Shown piece by piece: positions 37,538-46,956 of a stretch of DNA of 64,000 bases. Origin of the DNA: Roseovarius marisflavi. Its GTDB lineage: Bacteria > Pseudomonadota > Alphaproteobacteria > Rhodobacterales > Rhodobacteraceae. Numbering within the stretch: position 1 is the first letter of the stretch; each line of letters starts with the position of its first letter. A program made the translations under genes and the position numbers. The notes beneath the pieces are model-generated. The model was given only the letters and a program-made list of their open reading frames with translations, ran no database searches and had not been told where the DNA came from. The stretch lies in NCBI RefSeq assembly GCF_900142625.1, contig NZ_FRBN01000005.1:124001-188000 (forward strand). The letters run 5' to 3'.

Positions 37538-37553
37538 GGTCTGATCCTGCCTT

Positions 37554-38519
37554 TTAGGTCTGGCGATAGCGCGACGGCGCCTCACCAAACTGCGCGCTAT
37601 AGGCCCGCGAGAAATGCGAGGAACTGGCAAAGCCCGTCGCAAGCGCGACCTCGGTCAGCGGTAGCGCCGAATTACGCAACAGGTTCTGCGCCCGCTCCAG
37701 CCGTAATTCGCGGTAGTATCCCATCGTCGTCTGGCCAAGCTTGTCCTGAAACAACCGGTTGAGCTGCCGGGTCGAGAGCCGCGCCAGCTTAGCAAGCTGT
37801 TCAAGGCACAGAGGGTCGGCGATATTGCCTTCCATCGCCTCGACCGCGTCAAGAATGGCCGGAGCATGGGTGCCCACCCTCTCGACCAGCCCGGACCGCT
37901 GTGGGCCGGTCGGGGGGCGAATCTCGGTATGCATAAACCAATCGCTGACGTGGCGGGCGAAATCGGTGCCGTGATGCTGGGCGATTAGCGCATGCATCAG
38001 GTCCATCGGCGCGGTGCCCCCGGCACAGGTCATCCGGTCGCGATCAATCACGTAAAGCGTCCGTTCAACCATCAGATGCGGCGAGATTTCCGCCAGGGCA
38101 CTGGCATATTCCCAATGCACCGTCATCCGTCGCCCGGCCATAAGCCCGGCGCGCGCCAAGATGATCGGCCCGCCCGACACGCCGCCCATGACCACCCCGG
38201 CGCGCGCCTGTCGCGTCAGCCAGGCGGACATGGCGCGCCCCGGATAAAGGGCCGGATCGCCCCCCGCGACAACAAAGAGGTAATCAAGCCGCAGATCGTC
38301 GCGAGGGCTTGCCTGAGGCTTGATTTCCGCAGCCCCCGAGCTTGCGACCGGCATGGCCGTGGCAGCGATGTTGATCACCTCGTAAAGCGTGCGCCCGGCC
38401 AAAAGGTTCGCGGCGCGCCAGGGCTCGGTTGTGGCGGCATAAGACATAAGCGCAAAGCCCTCGATCGGCAGAATGCCGATTCGAAGCGGCTTTGTTCGGA
38501 TTTGCGGGGTCTTGTCCAT
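37554..38519 (-). CDS. GlxA-type AraC family regulator, probably of sarcosine/betaine genes
   Basis: The 321-residue protein has an N-terminal class I amidotransferase-like domain (DYLFVVAGGDPALYPGR, GGVSGGPIILARAG) without a full catalytic triad evident. Its C-terminal AraC DNA-binding domain shows LARLSTRQLNRLFQDKLGQT and ATGFASSSHFSRAYSAQFGEAPSRYR. This is the layout of GbdR and CdhR, regulators of glycine betaine and carnitine catabolism. It is divergent from soxB, with 89 bp between the start codons for shared control. The start ATG at 38519 is preferred over an upstream TTG. Confidence 0.9.
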   Translation of the reverse strand: MDKTPQIRTKPLRIGILPIEGFALMSYAATTEPWRAANLLAGRTLYEVINIAATAMPVASSGAAEIKPQASPRDDLRLDYLFVVAGGDPALYPGRAMSAWLTRQARAGVVMGGVSGGPIILARAGLMAGRRMTVHWEYASALAEISPHLMVERTLYVIDRDRMTCAGGTAPMDLMHALIAQHHGTDFARHVSDWFMHTEIRPPTGPQRSGLVERVGTHAPAILDAVEAMEGNIADPLCLEQLAKLARLSTRQLNRLFQDKLGQTTMGYYRELRLERAQNLLRNSALPLTEVALATGFASSSHFSRAYSAQFGEAPSRYRQT

Positions 38520-38608
38520 ACTGGATATGTAATTGGCTTTTTCAGGCAAGTCTATTGCCAGATAAACCGCGATGCTGGATCAAGGACATCAACAGGATTC
38601 TTTGGCTC

Positions 38609-39859
38609 ATGCGCTACTCTGCCTTAAAAATTCTCCGCGAGGGGCTGACCGGGAACAAAGGTTGGAAACCTGTCTGGCGCGAGTCCGATCCAAAACCGGA
38701 ATATGACATCGTGATCATCGGCGGCGGTGGTCATGGTCTTGCAACCGCCTATTATCTCGCCCGCGAATTCGGGATGCGCAACATTGCGGTTCTGGAAAAG
38801 GGCTGGATCGGCTCGGGCAATATCGGGCGCAACACCACGATCATCCGCTCGAATTACATGCTGCCGGGCAATGAACCGTTTTATGAAATGTCGCTCAAGC
38901 TCTGGGAGGGGCTTGAACAGGATTTCAACTATAATGCCATGGTCAGCCAGCGGTCGATCCTGAACCTGTTTCACACCGATGCACAGCGTGATGCCTTCGT
39001 GCGCCGCGCCAACGCGATGTTCCTTGCGGGTGCCGACGCCGAGCTTGCCACCGCCGATCAGCTGCGCGCCGAATTGCCGTTTCTTGACTATGGAAACGCG
39101 CGCTTCCCGATCAAGGGCGGCTTGTTTCAGCGGCGCGGCGGCACGGTGCGCCATGATGCGGTGGCCTGGGGCTATGCGCGCGGCGCGGATGAGCGCGGCG
39201 TCGATATCATCCAGAACTGCGAGGTGACCGGCTTTGACATTGAGAACGGCAAATGCCGCGGTGTCCAGACAAGCCGCGGCGCCATTCGCGCGCGGAAGGT
39301 GGCGGTCTGTGTTGCCGGCTCTTCGGGCCGCGTGATGGCGCAGGCGGGCATGCGCCTGCCGATCGAAAGCCATGTCTTGCAGGCCTTCGTGACCGAGGGC
39401 CTCAAACCGGTTCTGCCCGGCGTGATCACCTTTGGCGCGGGCCATTTCTACGTAAGCCAGTCTGACAAGGGCGGGCTGGTCTTTGGCGGCGATATCGACG
39501 GCTATAACTCTTACGCTCAACGCGGCAATCTGCCGGTGGTAGAGGACGTCGCCGAGGGCGGCATGGCGATCATGCCGATGATCGGGCGCGCCCGCCTCTT
39601 GCGAAGCTGGGGCGGCATCATGGATATGTCGATGGACGGTTCTCCCTTCATCGACAAGACCGATATCGACGGGCTCTATTTCAACGGCGGCTGGTGCTAT
39701 GGCGGGTTCAAGGCCACGCCTGCCAGCGGCATGTGCTATGCCCATCTTCTTGCCAAGGACACGCCCCATCCGGTGGCCACGCAAATGCGGCTTGATCGGT
39801 TCAAGCGCGGCAACCTGATCGACGAAAAAGGTCAGGGCAATCAGCCCAACCTGCATTGA
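38609..39859 (+). CDS. soxB: Sarcosine oxidase beta subunit
   Basis: SoxB holds the FAD and covalently bound FMN of heterotetrameric sarcosine oxidase, which oxidatively demethylates sarcosine. The 416-residue protein has IVIIGGGGHGLATAYYLA (dinucleotide motif) near residue 32, GWIGSGNIGRNTTIIRSNY, and the likely FMN-linked histidine in GGTVRHDAVAWGYARG. GWCYGGFKATPASG lies near the C-terminus. The start is MRYSALKILREGL, the normal N-terminus of the subunit. It begins the soxBDAG operon. Confidence 0.94.
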   Translation: MRYSALKILREGLTGNKGWKPVWRESDPKPEYDIVIIGGGGHGLATAYYLAREFGMRNIAVLEKGWIGSGNIGRNTTIIRSNYMLPGNEPFYEMSLKLWEGLEQDFNYNAMVSQRSILNLFHTDAQRDAFVRRANAMFLAGADAELATADQLRAELPFLDYGNARFPIKGGLFQRRGGTVRHDAVAWGYARGADERGVDIIQNCEVTGFDIENGKCRGVQTSRGAIRARKVAVCVAGSSGRVMAQAGMRLPIESHVLQAFVTEGLKPVLPGVITFGAGHFYVSQSDKGGLVFGGDIDGYNSYAQRGNLPVVEDVAEGGMAIMPMIGRARLLRSWGGIMDMSMDGSPFIDKTDIDGLYFNGGWCYGGFKATPASGMCYAHLLAKDTPHPVATQMRLDRFKRGNLIDEKGQGNQPNLH

Positions 39860-39929
39860 GGCGAGCGCATATGACCTTTCATCTTTCCAAAAATACTCAA
39901 GTCCAACCGCTGACAAAGGGCCCGGACGC

Positions 39930-40217
39930 ATGATCATCAATCACCCCCTTCTTGGCCCCCGCGATGCCGCCGAATTCGTCTATCTCGGCGATGCCGCCCT
40001 GATAGAGCGGCCCGACTGGCAAGCCGCCGATGCCGCCGAAGCGTTCCATGCATACGGCTATCTGCGTGACAATCCGGCGGGCAAGCATGCCGAGCTTTGG
40101 TATCACGAACAGGGCGACCGCTCTTGGCTCTTGGTGACCCGCGACACGGTTACCCATGAAATAACGTCTGTCGAGATGGCCCGCGATGTGGCCCGGGCAA
40201 AGGGACGCAGCAAATGA
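39930..40217 (+). CDS. soxD: Sarcosine oxidase delta subunit, zinc ligands missing
   Basis: This encodes 95 residues in the normal soxD position. The family usually begins with a CPxC pair that, with a later His and Cys, binds structural zinc. Here the N-terminus reads INHPLLGPRDAAEF, so both cysteines are absent, and the later site reads YHEQGDRSW in place of HxxGC. GKHAELWYH keeps the conserved histidine region. The fold is otherwise recognisable. The stop overlaps soxA by 4 nt. It is a real but variant delta subunit. Confidence 0.88.
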   Translation: MIINHPLLGPRDAAEFVYLGDAALIERPDWQAADAAEAFHAYGYLRDNPAGKHAELWYHEQGDRSWLLVTRDTVTHEITSVEMARDVARAKGRSK

Positions 40218-43162
40218 GCCAGATCAACCGGATCAGCGGCGGTCAGATCGACCGCGCGGCAGAGTTCAAGTTCACCTTCAACGGCAAGGAGATGCGCGGG
40301 CATCCCGGCGATACGCTGGCCTCGGCGCTTTTGGCCAATGCCCAGCGTCTGGTCGGGCGGTCGTTCAAATACCACCGCCCGCGCGGGATTTTCACCGCCG
40401 GCTCGGAAGAGCCGAACGCCCTGGTAGAGCTGCGCAGCGGCGCGCACCAGGAACCCAACACACGCGCCACAGTGACAGAGCTGTATGATGGGCTGCAAGC
40501 CAATAGCCAGAACCATCGCGGCTCGCTTGACTATGACCTGATGGCGGTGACGGATTTCATGTCGCCGTTCCTGTCGGCGGGGTTTTATTATAAAACCTTC
40601 ATGTGGCCGCGGGCGTTCTGGGAAAAGCTCTACGAGCCGATCATCCGCAAATCGGCCGGCCTTGGCCGCCTGTCGATGCAGGAAGATCCTGACATCTATG
40701 ACAAGGGCTATCTGCATTGCGATCTGCTTGTGATTGGCGCCGGGCCGACGGGCCTTATGGCGGCGCTCACGGCGGGGCGCGCGGGCGCGCGGGTTATTCT
40801 CGCGGATGAGGACTTTACCCTTGGCGGGCGGCTCAATTCCGAAACGCTTGAGGTGGGCGGCATGACCGGCGCCGATTGGGCCAAAGAGGCGCTGGTCGAA
40901 CTGGCCGCGATGGATAACGTCCGCCTGATGGCGCGCACCACGGTTTATGGCGCCTATGATCACGGCGTTTACGGCGCGCTGGAGCGGTGCACCGATCATC
41001 TTGCAACCTCGGGCGGCAAACCGCGCCAGATCCTCTGGCGGGTGACGTCAAAGCGCGCGGTTCTGGCGGCGGGTGCCACCGAACGCCCAATTGCCTTTGG
41101 CAACAACGACCGCCCCGGCGTGATGCTGGCCGGTTCGGTGCGCTCTTATGCCAACCGCTATGGCGTGACACCCGGTCAGCAGGTTGCGGTGTTTACCAAC
41201 AATGATGACGGCTGGCGCACGGCGGCCGATCTTGTGGCCAAGGGCGTGCATGTGCCCGCGATCATCGACGTGCGCGACGCGGCTGCGGTCTGTGACGTCC
41301 CCGGCGCGCGCCATATCCGCAATGCGGGCGTGGTTGATACGGTCGGGCGCAAGGGCTTGAAATCGGTCACCCTGACTGACGGTCAGGTGATCCCGGTCGA
41401 TTGCCTTGCAGTCTCTGGCGGGTGGAACCCGAATGTGCACCTGACCTGTCACCAACGCGGTCGCCCGACATGGCGTGATGATATCTCGGCCTTTGTGCCG
41501 GGGCATGATCTTCCGCCGGGGATGGCCGTTGCGGGCGCCGCAAATGGCGCGATGACGCTGGCCGCGGCCCTGGCCGAGGGCCAAAGCGCCGCCAATGCCC
41601 AGATCGAGGCGCTTGGATATAAACCCGGCAAAGCCGACCTGCCCCGTGCCGAGGACGAGCCGCGCGAATGCGTGCCCTATTGGCATGTGCGCGAAAGCAC
41701 CAAGCGCGGCTGGCTGGACCTTCAGAACGATGTGACGGTCAAGGACGTCAAGCAATCGCATCGCGAAGGGTTTCGTTCGGTCGAGCATCTCAAGCGTTAT
41801 ACCACGCTTGGCATGGCCACCGATCAGGGCAAGACCGCGAATATCCCGGCGCTGGCGATCATGGCGGAATGCACCGGCAAGACGATCCCTGAAACCGGCA
41901 CCACGATTTTCCGCCCGCCTTATACGCCGGTGCCGATTGGCGCTCTTGGCGGGCGCTCGCGCGGTCGCGATTTCCGGCCCTATCGCCTGACGCCAAGCCA
42001 TAACTGGGCCAAGGAAAACGGCGCGACCTTTGTCGAGGTTGGCAACTGGCTTCGGGCGCAGTGGTTTGCGCGGCCCGGCGAAAAGGGCTGGCGCGATTCG
42101 GTGGATCGTGAGGTTCTGGCGACGCGCAAGTCGGTTGGGATTTGCGATGTGACCACGCTCGGCAAGATTGATGTGCAGGGCAAGGATGCCGCCGCGTTTC
42201 TCAACAGGGTCTATGCCAATGGCTTTGCCAAGCTGGCCGTGGGCCGGGTGCGCTATGGGCTGATGCTGCGCGAGGATGGGATTGCCTATGACGATGGCAC
42301 CACAGCGCGGATGTCGGAGAACCACTTTGTGATGACCACCACCACCGCCAATGCGGTTCTGGTGTTCCGCCGGCTTGAATTCGCGCGCCAGTGTCTCTGG
42401 CCGGATATGGATGTGCATCTTATCTCGACCACCGATGGCTGGGCACAATTCGCCGTTGCCGGGCCCAATGCACGCAACCTTTTGCGCAAGGTGGTGGACG
42501 AAGCGCATGATCTCTCGAACGAGGCGTTTCCCTTCATGGCCTGCGGCGAGGTCACGGTTTGCAACGGCACCCCGGCGCGGCTTTTCCGGATCTCGTTCTC
42601 GGGCGAGCTTGCCTATGAGGTCGCGGTGCCTGCGCGCTATGGCAATGCGATGATGGATGTTCTGATGCAGGCGGGGCAAGAGTTTGACGCGACGCCCTAT
42701 GGCACCGAGGCGCTTGGCGTGATGCGGATCGAAAAAGGGCATGCGGCCGGCAACGAGCTAAACGGTCAGACCACCGCGCATAACCTTGGCATGGGCCGGA
42801 TGGTCAGCCAGACCAAAGAATGCATCGGCAACGTGCTGTCGCAACGCCCCGAGATGGTGCGTGAGGATGCCGTAAAGCTGGTCGGGTTCCGCCCGGTGGA
42901 TCGTGATCGCGGGCTGATTGCCGGGTCGCATTTCATCACCAAGGGCGATGTGGCGAACATGGATAACGATCAGGGCTGGATGTCGTCGGTGGCCTATTCG
43001 CCAAGCCTTGAGCATTCCGTCGGCCTTGGGTTCATCAAGAACGGCGATACCCGCATGGGCGAGATCGTGCGCGCCGTAAGCCCGGTTCACGGCACCGAAA
43101 TGGAGGTCGAGATCGTCTCGGCGCATTTCATTGATCCCGAAGGAGAGCGTCTTCGTGCCTGA
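40214..43162 (+). CDS. soxA: Sarcosine oxidase alpha subunit
   Basis: The 982-residue protein begins with a ferredoxin-fold part (GDTLASALLANAQRLVGRSFKYHRPRGI). An NAD-binding flavoprotein-like domain follows with LVIGAGPTGLMAALTAGRAG and AGATERPIAFGNNDRPGVML. From about residue 600 the C-terminal half resembles aminomethyltransferase GcvT, with YGLMLREDGIAYDDGTTARM and GTEALGVMRIEKGHAAGNE, and binds tetrahydrofolate. The enzyme forms glycine, hydrogen peroxide and 5,10-methylene-tetrahydrofolate. Its 3' end contains the soxG ribosome site. Confidence 0.96.
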   Translation: MSQINRISGGQIDRAAEFKFTFNGKEMRGHPGDTLASALLANAQRLVGRSFKYHRPRGIFTAGSEEPNALVELRSGAHQEPNTRATVTELYDGLQANSQNHRGSLDYDLMAVTDFMSPFLSAGFYYKTFMWPRAFWEKLYEPIIRKSAGLGRLSMQEDPDIYDKGYLHCDLLVIGAGPTGLMAALTAGRAGARVILADEDFTLGGRLNSETLEVGGMTGADWAKEALVELAAMDNVRLMARTTVYGAYDHGVYGALERCTDHLATSGGKPRQILWRVTSKRAVLAAGATERPIAFGNNDRPGVMLAGSVRSYANRYGVTPGQQVAVFTNNDDGWRTAADLVAKGVHVPAIIDVRDAAAVCDVPGARHIRNAGVVDTVGRKGLKSVTLTDGQVIPVDCLAVSGGWNPNVHLTCHQRGRPTWRDDISAFVPGHDLPPGMAVAGAANGAMTLAAALAEGQSAANAQIEALGYKPGKADLPRAEDEPRECVPYWHVRESTKRGWLDLQNDVTVKDVKQSHREGFRSVEHLKRYTTLGMATDQGKTANIPALAIMAECTGKTIPETGTTIFRPPYTPVPIGALGGRSRGRDFRPYRLTPSHNWAKENGATFVEVGNWLRAQWFARPGEKGWRDSVDREVLATRKSVGICDVTTLGKIDVQGKDAAAFLNRVYANGFAKLAVGRVRYGLMLREDGIAYDDGTTARMSENHFVMTTTTANAVLVFRRLEFARQCLWPDMDVHLISTTDGWAQFAVAGPNARNLLRKVVDEAHDLSNEAFPFMACGEVTVCNGTPARLFRISFSGELAYEVAVPARYGNAMMDVLMQAGQEFDATPYGTEALGVMRIEKGHAAGNELNGQTTAHNLGMGRMVSQTKECIGNVLSQRPEMVREDAVKLVGFRPVDRDRGLIAGSHFITKGDVANMDNDQGWMSSVAYSPSLEHSVGLGFIKNGDTRMGEIVRAVSPVHGTEMEVEIVSAHFIDPEGERLRA

Positions 43163-43721
43163 GTATAGCCTGACCCCCGCCGCCCCGCTTGCGGGCACCG
43201 ATATCACCATCGCGCAGACCCGTCTTTTGGCACCTGCCGATCTTGCGGTCGTGTCGGTTGCCCTGCCGCTTGGTGCGGAAAAAGCCGCCGAGAAGGCGAT
43301 CAAGACCGCCTTTGGCGTGGCCTTGCCCGAGGTCGGCAAATCGAGCCTTGCCAAGGATGGCGCCCGGATTGTCCGCTTGGGCAGCGATTCTGCCTTCGTG
43401 ATCTTTACCCATCCCACGCCGGATGCCGAACGGGTGGTGGCCGCGCGCCTCAAGGGCGCCGCCTATACCACCGATCAGACCGATGTCTGGGTCGCGCTTG
43501 ATCTTTCGGGGCAGAATGCGCGCCGCGCGCTGGAGCGGATTTGCCCGATTGATCTGCATCCCGATGCCTTTGCGCTCGGCGATAGTGCCCGCACCATGAT
43601 GGAGCATCTTGGCACGCTTATCATTCGCACCGGGGATGACGCCTATCGCCTGATGTCGGGCAGTTCGTCTGCGGGTTCGTTCCTGCATGCGATCGAAACC
43701 TCGTTGAGCAATATCGCCTGA
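43155..43721 (+). CDS. soxG: Sarcosine oxidase gamma subunit
   Basis: This 188-residue GcvT-like small subunit caps the folate domain of SoxA. Typical stretches are AFVIFTHPTPDAE, TDQTDVWVALDLSGQNARRALERICPIDL, and the C-terminal SGSSSAGSFLHAIETS. A GTG start at 43155 is chosen because an AAGGAG site lies 9 nt upstream. The ATG at 43131 lies before that site, so it would leave AAGGAG unused. It overlaps soxA by 8 nt. Confidence 0.9.
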   Translation: MPEYSLTPAAPLAGTDITIAQTRLLAPADLAVVSVALPLGAEKAAEKAIKTAFGVALPEVGKSSLAKDGARIVRLGSDSAFVIFTHPTPDAERVVAARLKGAAYTTDQTDVWVALDLSGQNARRALERICPIDLHPDAFALGDSARTMMEHLGTLIIRTGDDAYRLMSGSSSAGSFLHAIETSLSNIA

Positions 43722-43767
43722 CGGGTCGCGGGGCAAACGACAGGCAAGACAGGAAAGGAAGGTCACC

Positions 43768-44760
43768 ATGTATATTGAAACGCTGACACCTGATCGCGCC
43801 GAGGCCGCCGCGCCGATCCATGCAAGGCGTAGTCTTTCGGGTGATTTTCTGTTCGTGTCGCAAGGTCAGGACATGGCGTTTGCCGCCGAGGCCTGTATTG
43901 ATGTGCTGCGCTCTGCCAACCGGCTTTTGGGGCGCGACAGCTATTGTTGGGATCATGTCTGCGGCGCGCGCGGCCTTGCGCAGATCGATGGCTGTGGCCC
44001 GGATCAGACGCTTGTGCTTGTGGGCGGGATTGAGACGGCATGGCGACCGGTCACCGACGATCTTGCCGATTTGCGCCGGGCAATCCGCAATGCCGCGCGG
44101 CTTTGTCTTGTGGGCTCGGCGGTGTTTGTGCCGCTGGCAGCGGGCGTTCTGGGGGCGCGCCAATTGGCGGTGCATCCTGATTTTCGCGCCGGGGTGCAGG
44201 AGACAAGCCGCCGGATCGAGTTTAGCGATCAGACCACCTGTCATCACAAGGCGCTGAGCAGTGCCGTCAGCCCCGCCGCCGCCGTGTGGATGATGGTCGA
44301 GCTTGTCGGGGCGCGCGATGGCGAATTTACCCGCGCCAGCCTGTCGCGATATCTGGGCCTGAGTGAGCCGGGGAGCGAGGCCCCGCCGGGGGAGCATCTG
44401 CGCTATCTGCGGCTTGCGCAGGGGGACGCAACGCTTAATGCGGCGCTTCAGATCATGCTTGAGCATCTGGAAGATACGCTAAGCGTCGGGCAGATCGCCG
44501 ATTTGCTCGGGGTGAGCGCGCGCAAGCTTGAACGCGGGTTTCGGGACCTTCTGCGCCAAACGCCGTTGAACGTTTATCGCGATCTGCGGCTTGACCGGGC
44601 GCGCCGGTTGTTGGGGCAAACGGCCTTGTCGATGAACGAGGTTTCGGTGGCCTGTGGGTTTTCAAATGTCACGCTGATGAAGAAATGGTTTGTTCTAAAG
44701 TACGGTGAGGCCCCCGAAGACGTGCGCCAACAGGCCTTTGGCGCGACGCACTTCGCCTGA
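43768..44760 (+). CDS. Second GlxA-type AraC family regulator
   Basis: The 330-residue protein has an N-terminal amidotransferase-like ligand domain (MYIETLTPDRAEAA onward, LVLVGGIETAW). Its C-terminal AraC helix-turn-helix pair shows IADLLGVSARKLERGFRDLL and VACGFSNVTLMKKWFVLKYGEAPEDVR. It lies 46 bp after soxG in the same direction and may be cotranscribed. It shares architecture with the regulator at 37554-38519, so the sox operon is flanked by two related regulators. Confidence 0.87.
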   Translation: MYIETLTPDRAEAAAPIHARRSLSGDFLFVSQGQDMAFAAEACIDVLRSANRLLGRDSYCWDHVCGARGLAQIDGCGPDQTLVLVGGIETAWRPVTDDLADLRRAIRNAARLCLVGSAVFVPLAAGVLGARQLAVHPDFRAGVQETSRRIEFSDQTTCHHKALSSAVSPAAAVWMMVELVGARDGEFTRASLSRYLGLSEPGSEAPPGEHLRYLRLAQGDATLNAALQIMLEHLEDTLSVGQIADLLGVSARKLERGFRDLLRQTPLNVYRDLRLDRARRLLGQTALSMNEVSVACGFSNVTLMKKWFVLKYGEAPEDVRQQAFGATHFA

Positions 44761-44776
44761 GGGTGTGGTGTGAAAA

Positions 44777-44827
44777 TGCCCCTTTGAGGGCGCTCCCACC
44801 CGCCCACCCCGCGCCCTCAAAGGGGCA
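44777..44827. repeat. Perfect 17-bp inverted repeat
   Basis: TGCCCCTTTGAGGGCGC (44777-44793) and its exact reverse complement (44811-44827) flank a 17-nt C-rich spacer. There is no T-run, so it is not a standard terminator. It lies 17 bp after the regulator gene stop. A partial inverted copy of the dispersed element (44840-44865) follows. Confidence 0.75.
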
Positions 44828-44906
44828 GGTTGGATCGGGATGAGTATTTGGACCAAGAAGAAGCCAGGGGCTGGTTTGTACCCGCAGTTCTGCATAGGCT
44901 TTTGGG

Positions 44907-45794
44907 ATGGATCACAAGAATTTTGTCGCGGCTTTGCCACGCGATACGCTGGCCGCCTTAAATGAAACCGAGGATGTGCCGGGGCTTTGGCATCTTGCCG
45001 GGCATCTGGCGGTGATTGTGGTGTTTGGTCTCTGGATCACGCAGGGCTGGGCAGCGTGGCCTGTGGCGCTGGTGGGGCAGGGGATTGCGATCTGTTTTCT
45101 GTTCACGCTGGAGCATGAGGCCACCCATAAGACGCCGTTTCGATCCGTTTGGTTAAATGAGTGGGTGGGGCGGAGTGCGGGGCTTTTACTTGTGCTGCCT
45201 TTCGAGTGGTTCCGCTATTTTCATCTGGCGCATCACCGGTTCACCAATATTCCCGGTAAAGACCCCGAGCTTGGGCCGGGCGGGAAGCCCGAGACGCGAA
45301 TGGCTTATCTGATCCATGTGTCAGGCCTGCCTTATTGGGCGGGCATGATCCGGCAGCTTGTCGGCAATGCGATAGGGCGTGATCCGGGCGATTATGTGCC
45401 CGAGATGGCAAGGGGGCGGGTAAGGCGGGAGGCGCGCGTTATGCTGGCGCTTTACGGGCTGGCGGTGCTTAGTCTTTTGGTCACGCCGGTTTTGGTGTGG
45501 GTCTGGCTGTTGCCCTGTCTTTTGGGGCAGCCGTTCTTGCGGTTGTATCTTTTGGCGGAGCATGGCCGCTGTGCCTTTGTGGCCAATATGTTCGAGAACA
45601 CGCGCACCACCTTTACCAACCGGATTGTACGGTTTCTGGCCTGGAACATGCCGTATCACACCGAGCATCACACATTGCCGCAGGTGCCGTTTCACAAGTT
45701 GCCGATGTTGCATGCGCAGATGCGCGATCATCTTGGTGTTACAGCTGAGGGGTATGCAGAATTCACCGCTCAGTATGCCAGTCACTTGCGCTAA
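44907..45794 (+). CDS. Membrane fatty acid desaturase-like di-iron enzyme
   Basis: The 295-residue membrane protein has the three histidine boxes of desaturases/hydroxylases: HEATH at 70-74, HLAHH at 106-110 and HTEHH at 251-255. A further His (AEHG, about 219) and the conserved MFENTRTTFTNRI precede the last box. About four hydrophobic helices are seen. It should introduce a double bond or hydroxyl into a lipid or carotenoid in the inner membrane; the substrate is unknown. It is followed after 51 bp by pheS. Confidence 0.87.
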   Translation: MDHKNFVAALPRDTLAALNETEDVPGLWHLAGHLAVIVVFGLWITQGWAAWPVALVGQGIAICFLFTLEHEATHKTPFRSVWLNEWVGRSAGLLLVLPFEWFRYFHLAHHRFTNIPGKDPELGPGGKPETRMAYLIHVSGLPYWAGMIRQLVGNAIGRDPGDYVPEMARGRVRREARVMLALYGLAVLSLLVTPVLVWVWLLPCLLGQPFLRLYLLAEHGRCAFVANMFENTRTTFTNRIVRFLAWNMPYHTEHHTLPQVPFHKLPMLHAQMRDHLGVTAEGYAEFTAQYASHLR

Positions 45795-45845
45795 ACGCCC
45801 AGCCGGGGTAACCCGCCATTGACCCGCACGATTTGGATAAGACCG

Positions 45846-46919
45846 ATGGATGATCTCAGAGACAAATATATCAACCTGATTGCCAATGCCGCCGATGAGG
45901 CCACGCTAGAGGATTTGCGTGTGCAGGCCGTGGGCAAGAAGGGTGAGATCAGCCTTCAGATGCGAGAGCTTGGCAAGATGAGCGCCGAGGAACGGCAGGT
46001 GGCCGGTCCCAAGCTTAACGCGCTCAAGGATGAGATCAACAGCGCCCTGGCCGCCAAGAAGCAGGGGCTTGCCGATGCCGCCCTTGACGAGCGTTTGCGC
46101 GCCGAATGGATGGATGTTACCCTGCCTGCGCGGCACCGTCGGGTGGGCACGATCCACCCGGTCAGCCAGGTCACCGAAGAGGTGACCGCGATTTTCGCCG
46201 ATATGGGTTTCGCCGTGGCCGAGGGGCCGCAGGTCGAGAGCGACTGGTTCAATTTCGACGCGCTCAACATTCCGGGTCATCATCCGGCGCGCGCCGAGAT
46301 GGACACGTTTTACACCCATCGCGCGCCCGGCGATGACCGCCCGCCGCATGTGTTGCGCACCCATACAAGCCCGGTTCAGATCCGCACGATGCAGGCGCAG
46401 GGCGCGCCCCTTCGGGTGATCGCACCAGGCCGTGTTTACCGCGCCGATTACGACCAGACCCACACGCCGATGTTTCACCAGATCGAGGGTCTGGCGATCG
46501 ACAAGGATATCAGCATGGCCAACCTCAAATGGGTGCTGGAAGAGTTCGTGAAGGCGTTTTTCGAGGTTGATGATGTCGAGTTGCGCTTTCGCGCCTCGCA
46601 TTTCCCGTTCACCGAGCCGTCGGCCGAGGTCGATATCCGTTGTTCGTGGGAGGGTGGCACACTCAAGGTGGGCGAGGGTGATGACTGGCTTGAGATCTTG
46701 GGAAGTGGGATGGTGCACCCCAAGGTGCTTGAGGCCGGCAATATCGACCCCAATGAATGGCAGGGCTTTGCCTTTGGCATGGGGATCGACCGGATCGCGA
46801 TGCTGAAATATGGCATCCCGGATTTGCGGGCGTTCTTTGATTCAGACCTGCGCTGGTTGCGGCATTACGGGTTTGCGTCGCTGGACGTGCCGACGCTGCA
46901 TGGTGGGTTGTCGCGGTAG
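45846..46919 (+). CDS. pheS: Phenylalanyl-tRNA synthetase alpha subunit
   Basis: PheS attaches phenylalanine to tRNA together with PheT. The 357-residue protein has the N-terminal coiled coil (residues 1-85), then [19 protein letters not shown], class II motif 1-2 stretches such as [13 protein letters not shown] and [11 protein letters not shown], and motif 3 in [18 protein letters not shown]. The ATG at 45846 gives the normal length; the open frame extends upstream without likeness. pheT is not next to it: a REP-type pair and a BLUF gene follow. Confidence 0.95.
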   Translation: MDDLRDKYINLIANAADEATLEDLRVQAVGKKGEISLQMRELGKMSAEERQVAGPKLNALKDEINSALAAKKQGLADAALDERLRAEWMDVTLPARHRRVGTIHPVSQVTEEVTAIFADMGFAVAEGPQVESDWFNFDALNIPGHHPARAEMDTFYTHRAPGDDRPPHVLRTHTSPVQIRTMQAQGAPLRVIAPGRVYRADYDQTHTPMFHQIEGLAIDKDISMANLKWVLEEFVKAFFEVDDVELRFRASHFPFTEPSAEVDIRCSWEGGTLKVGEGDDWLEILGSGMVHPKVLEAGNIDPNEWQGFAFGMGIDRIAMLKYGIPDLRAFFDSDLRWLRHYGFASLDVPTLHGGLSR

Positions 46920-46956
46920 AGGCGACTTTGCGGTTTTGCGCAGGGTATCGAATGCA

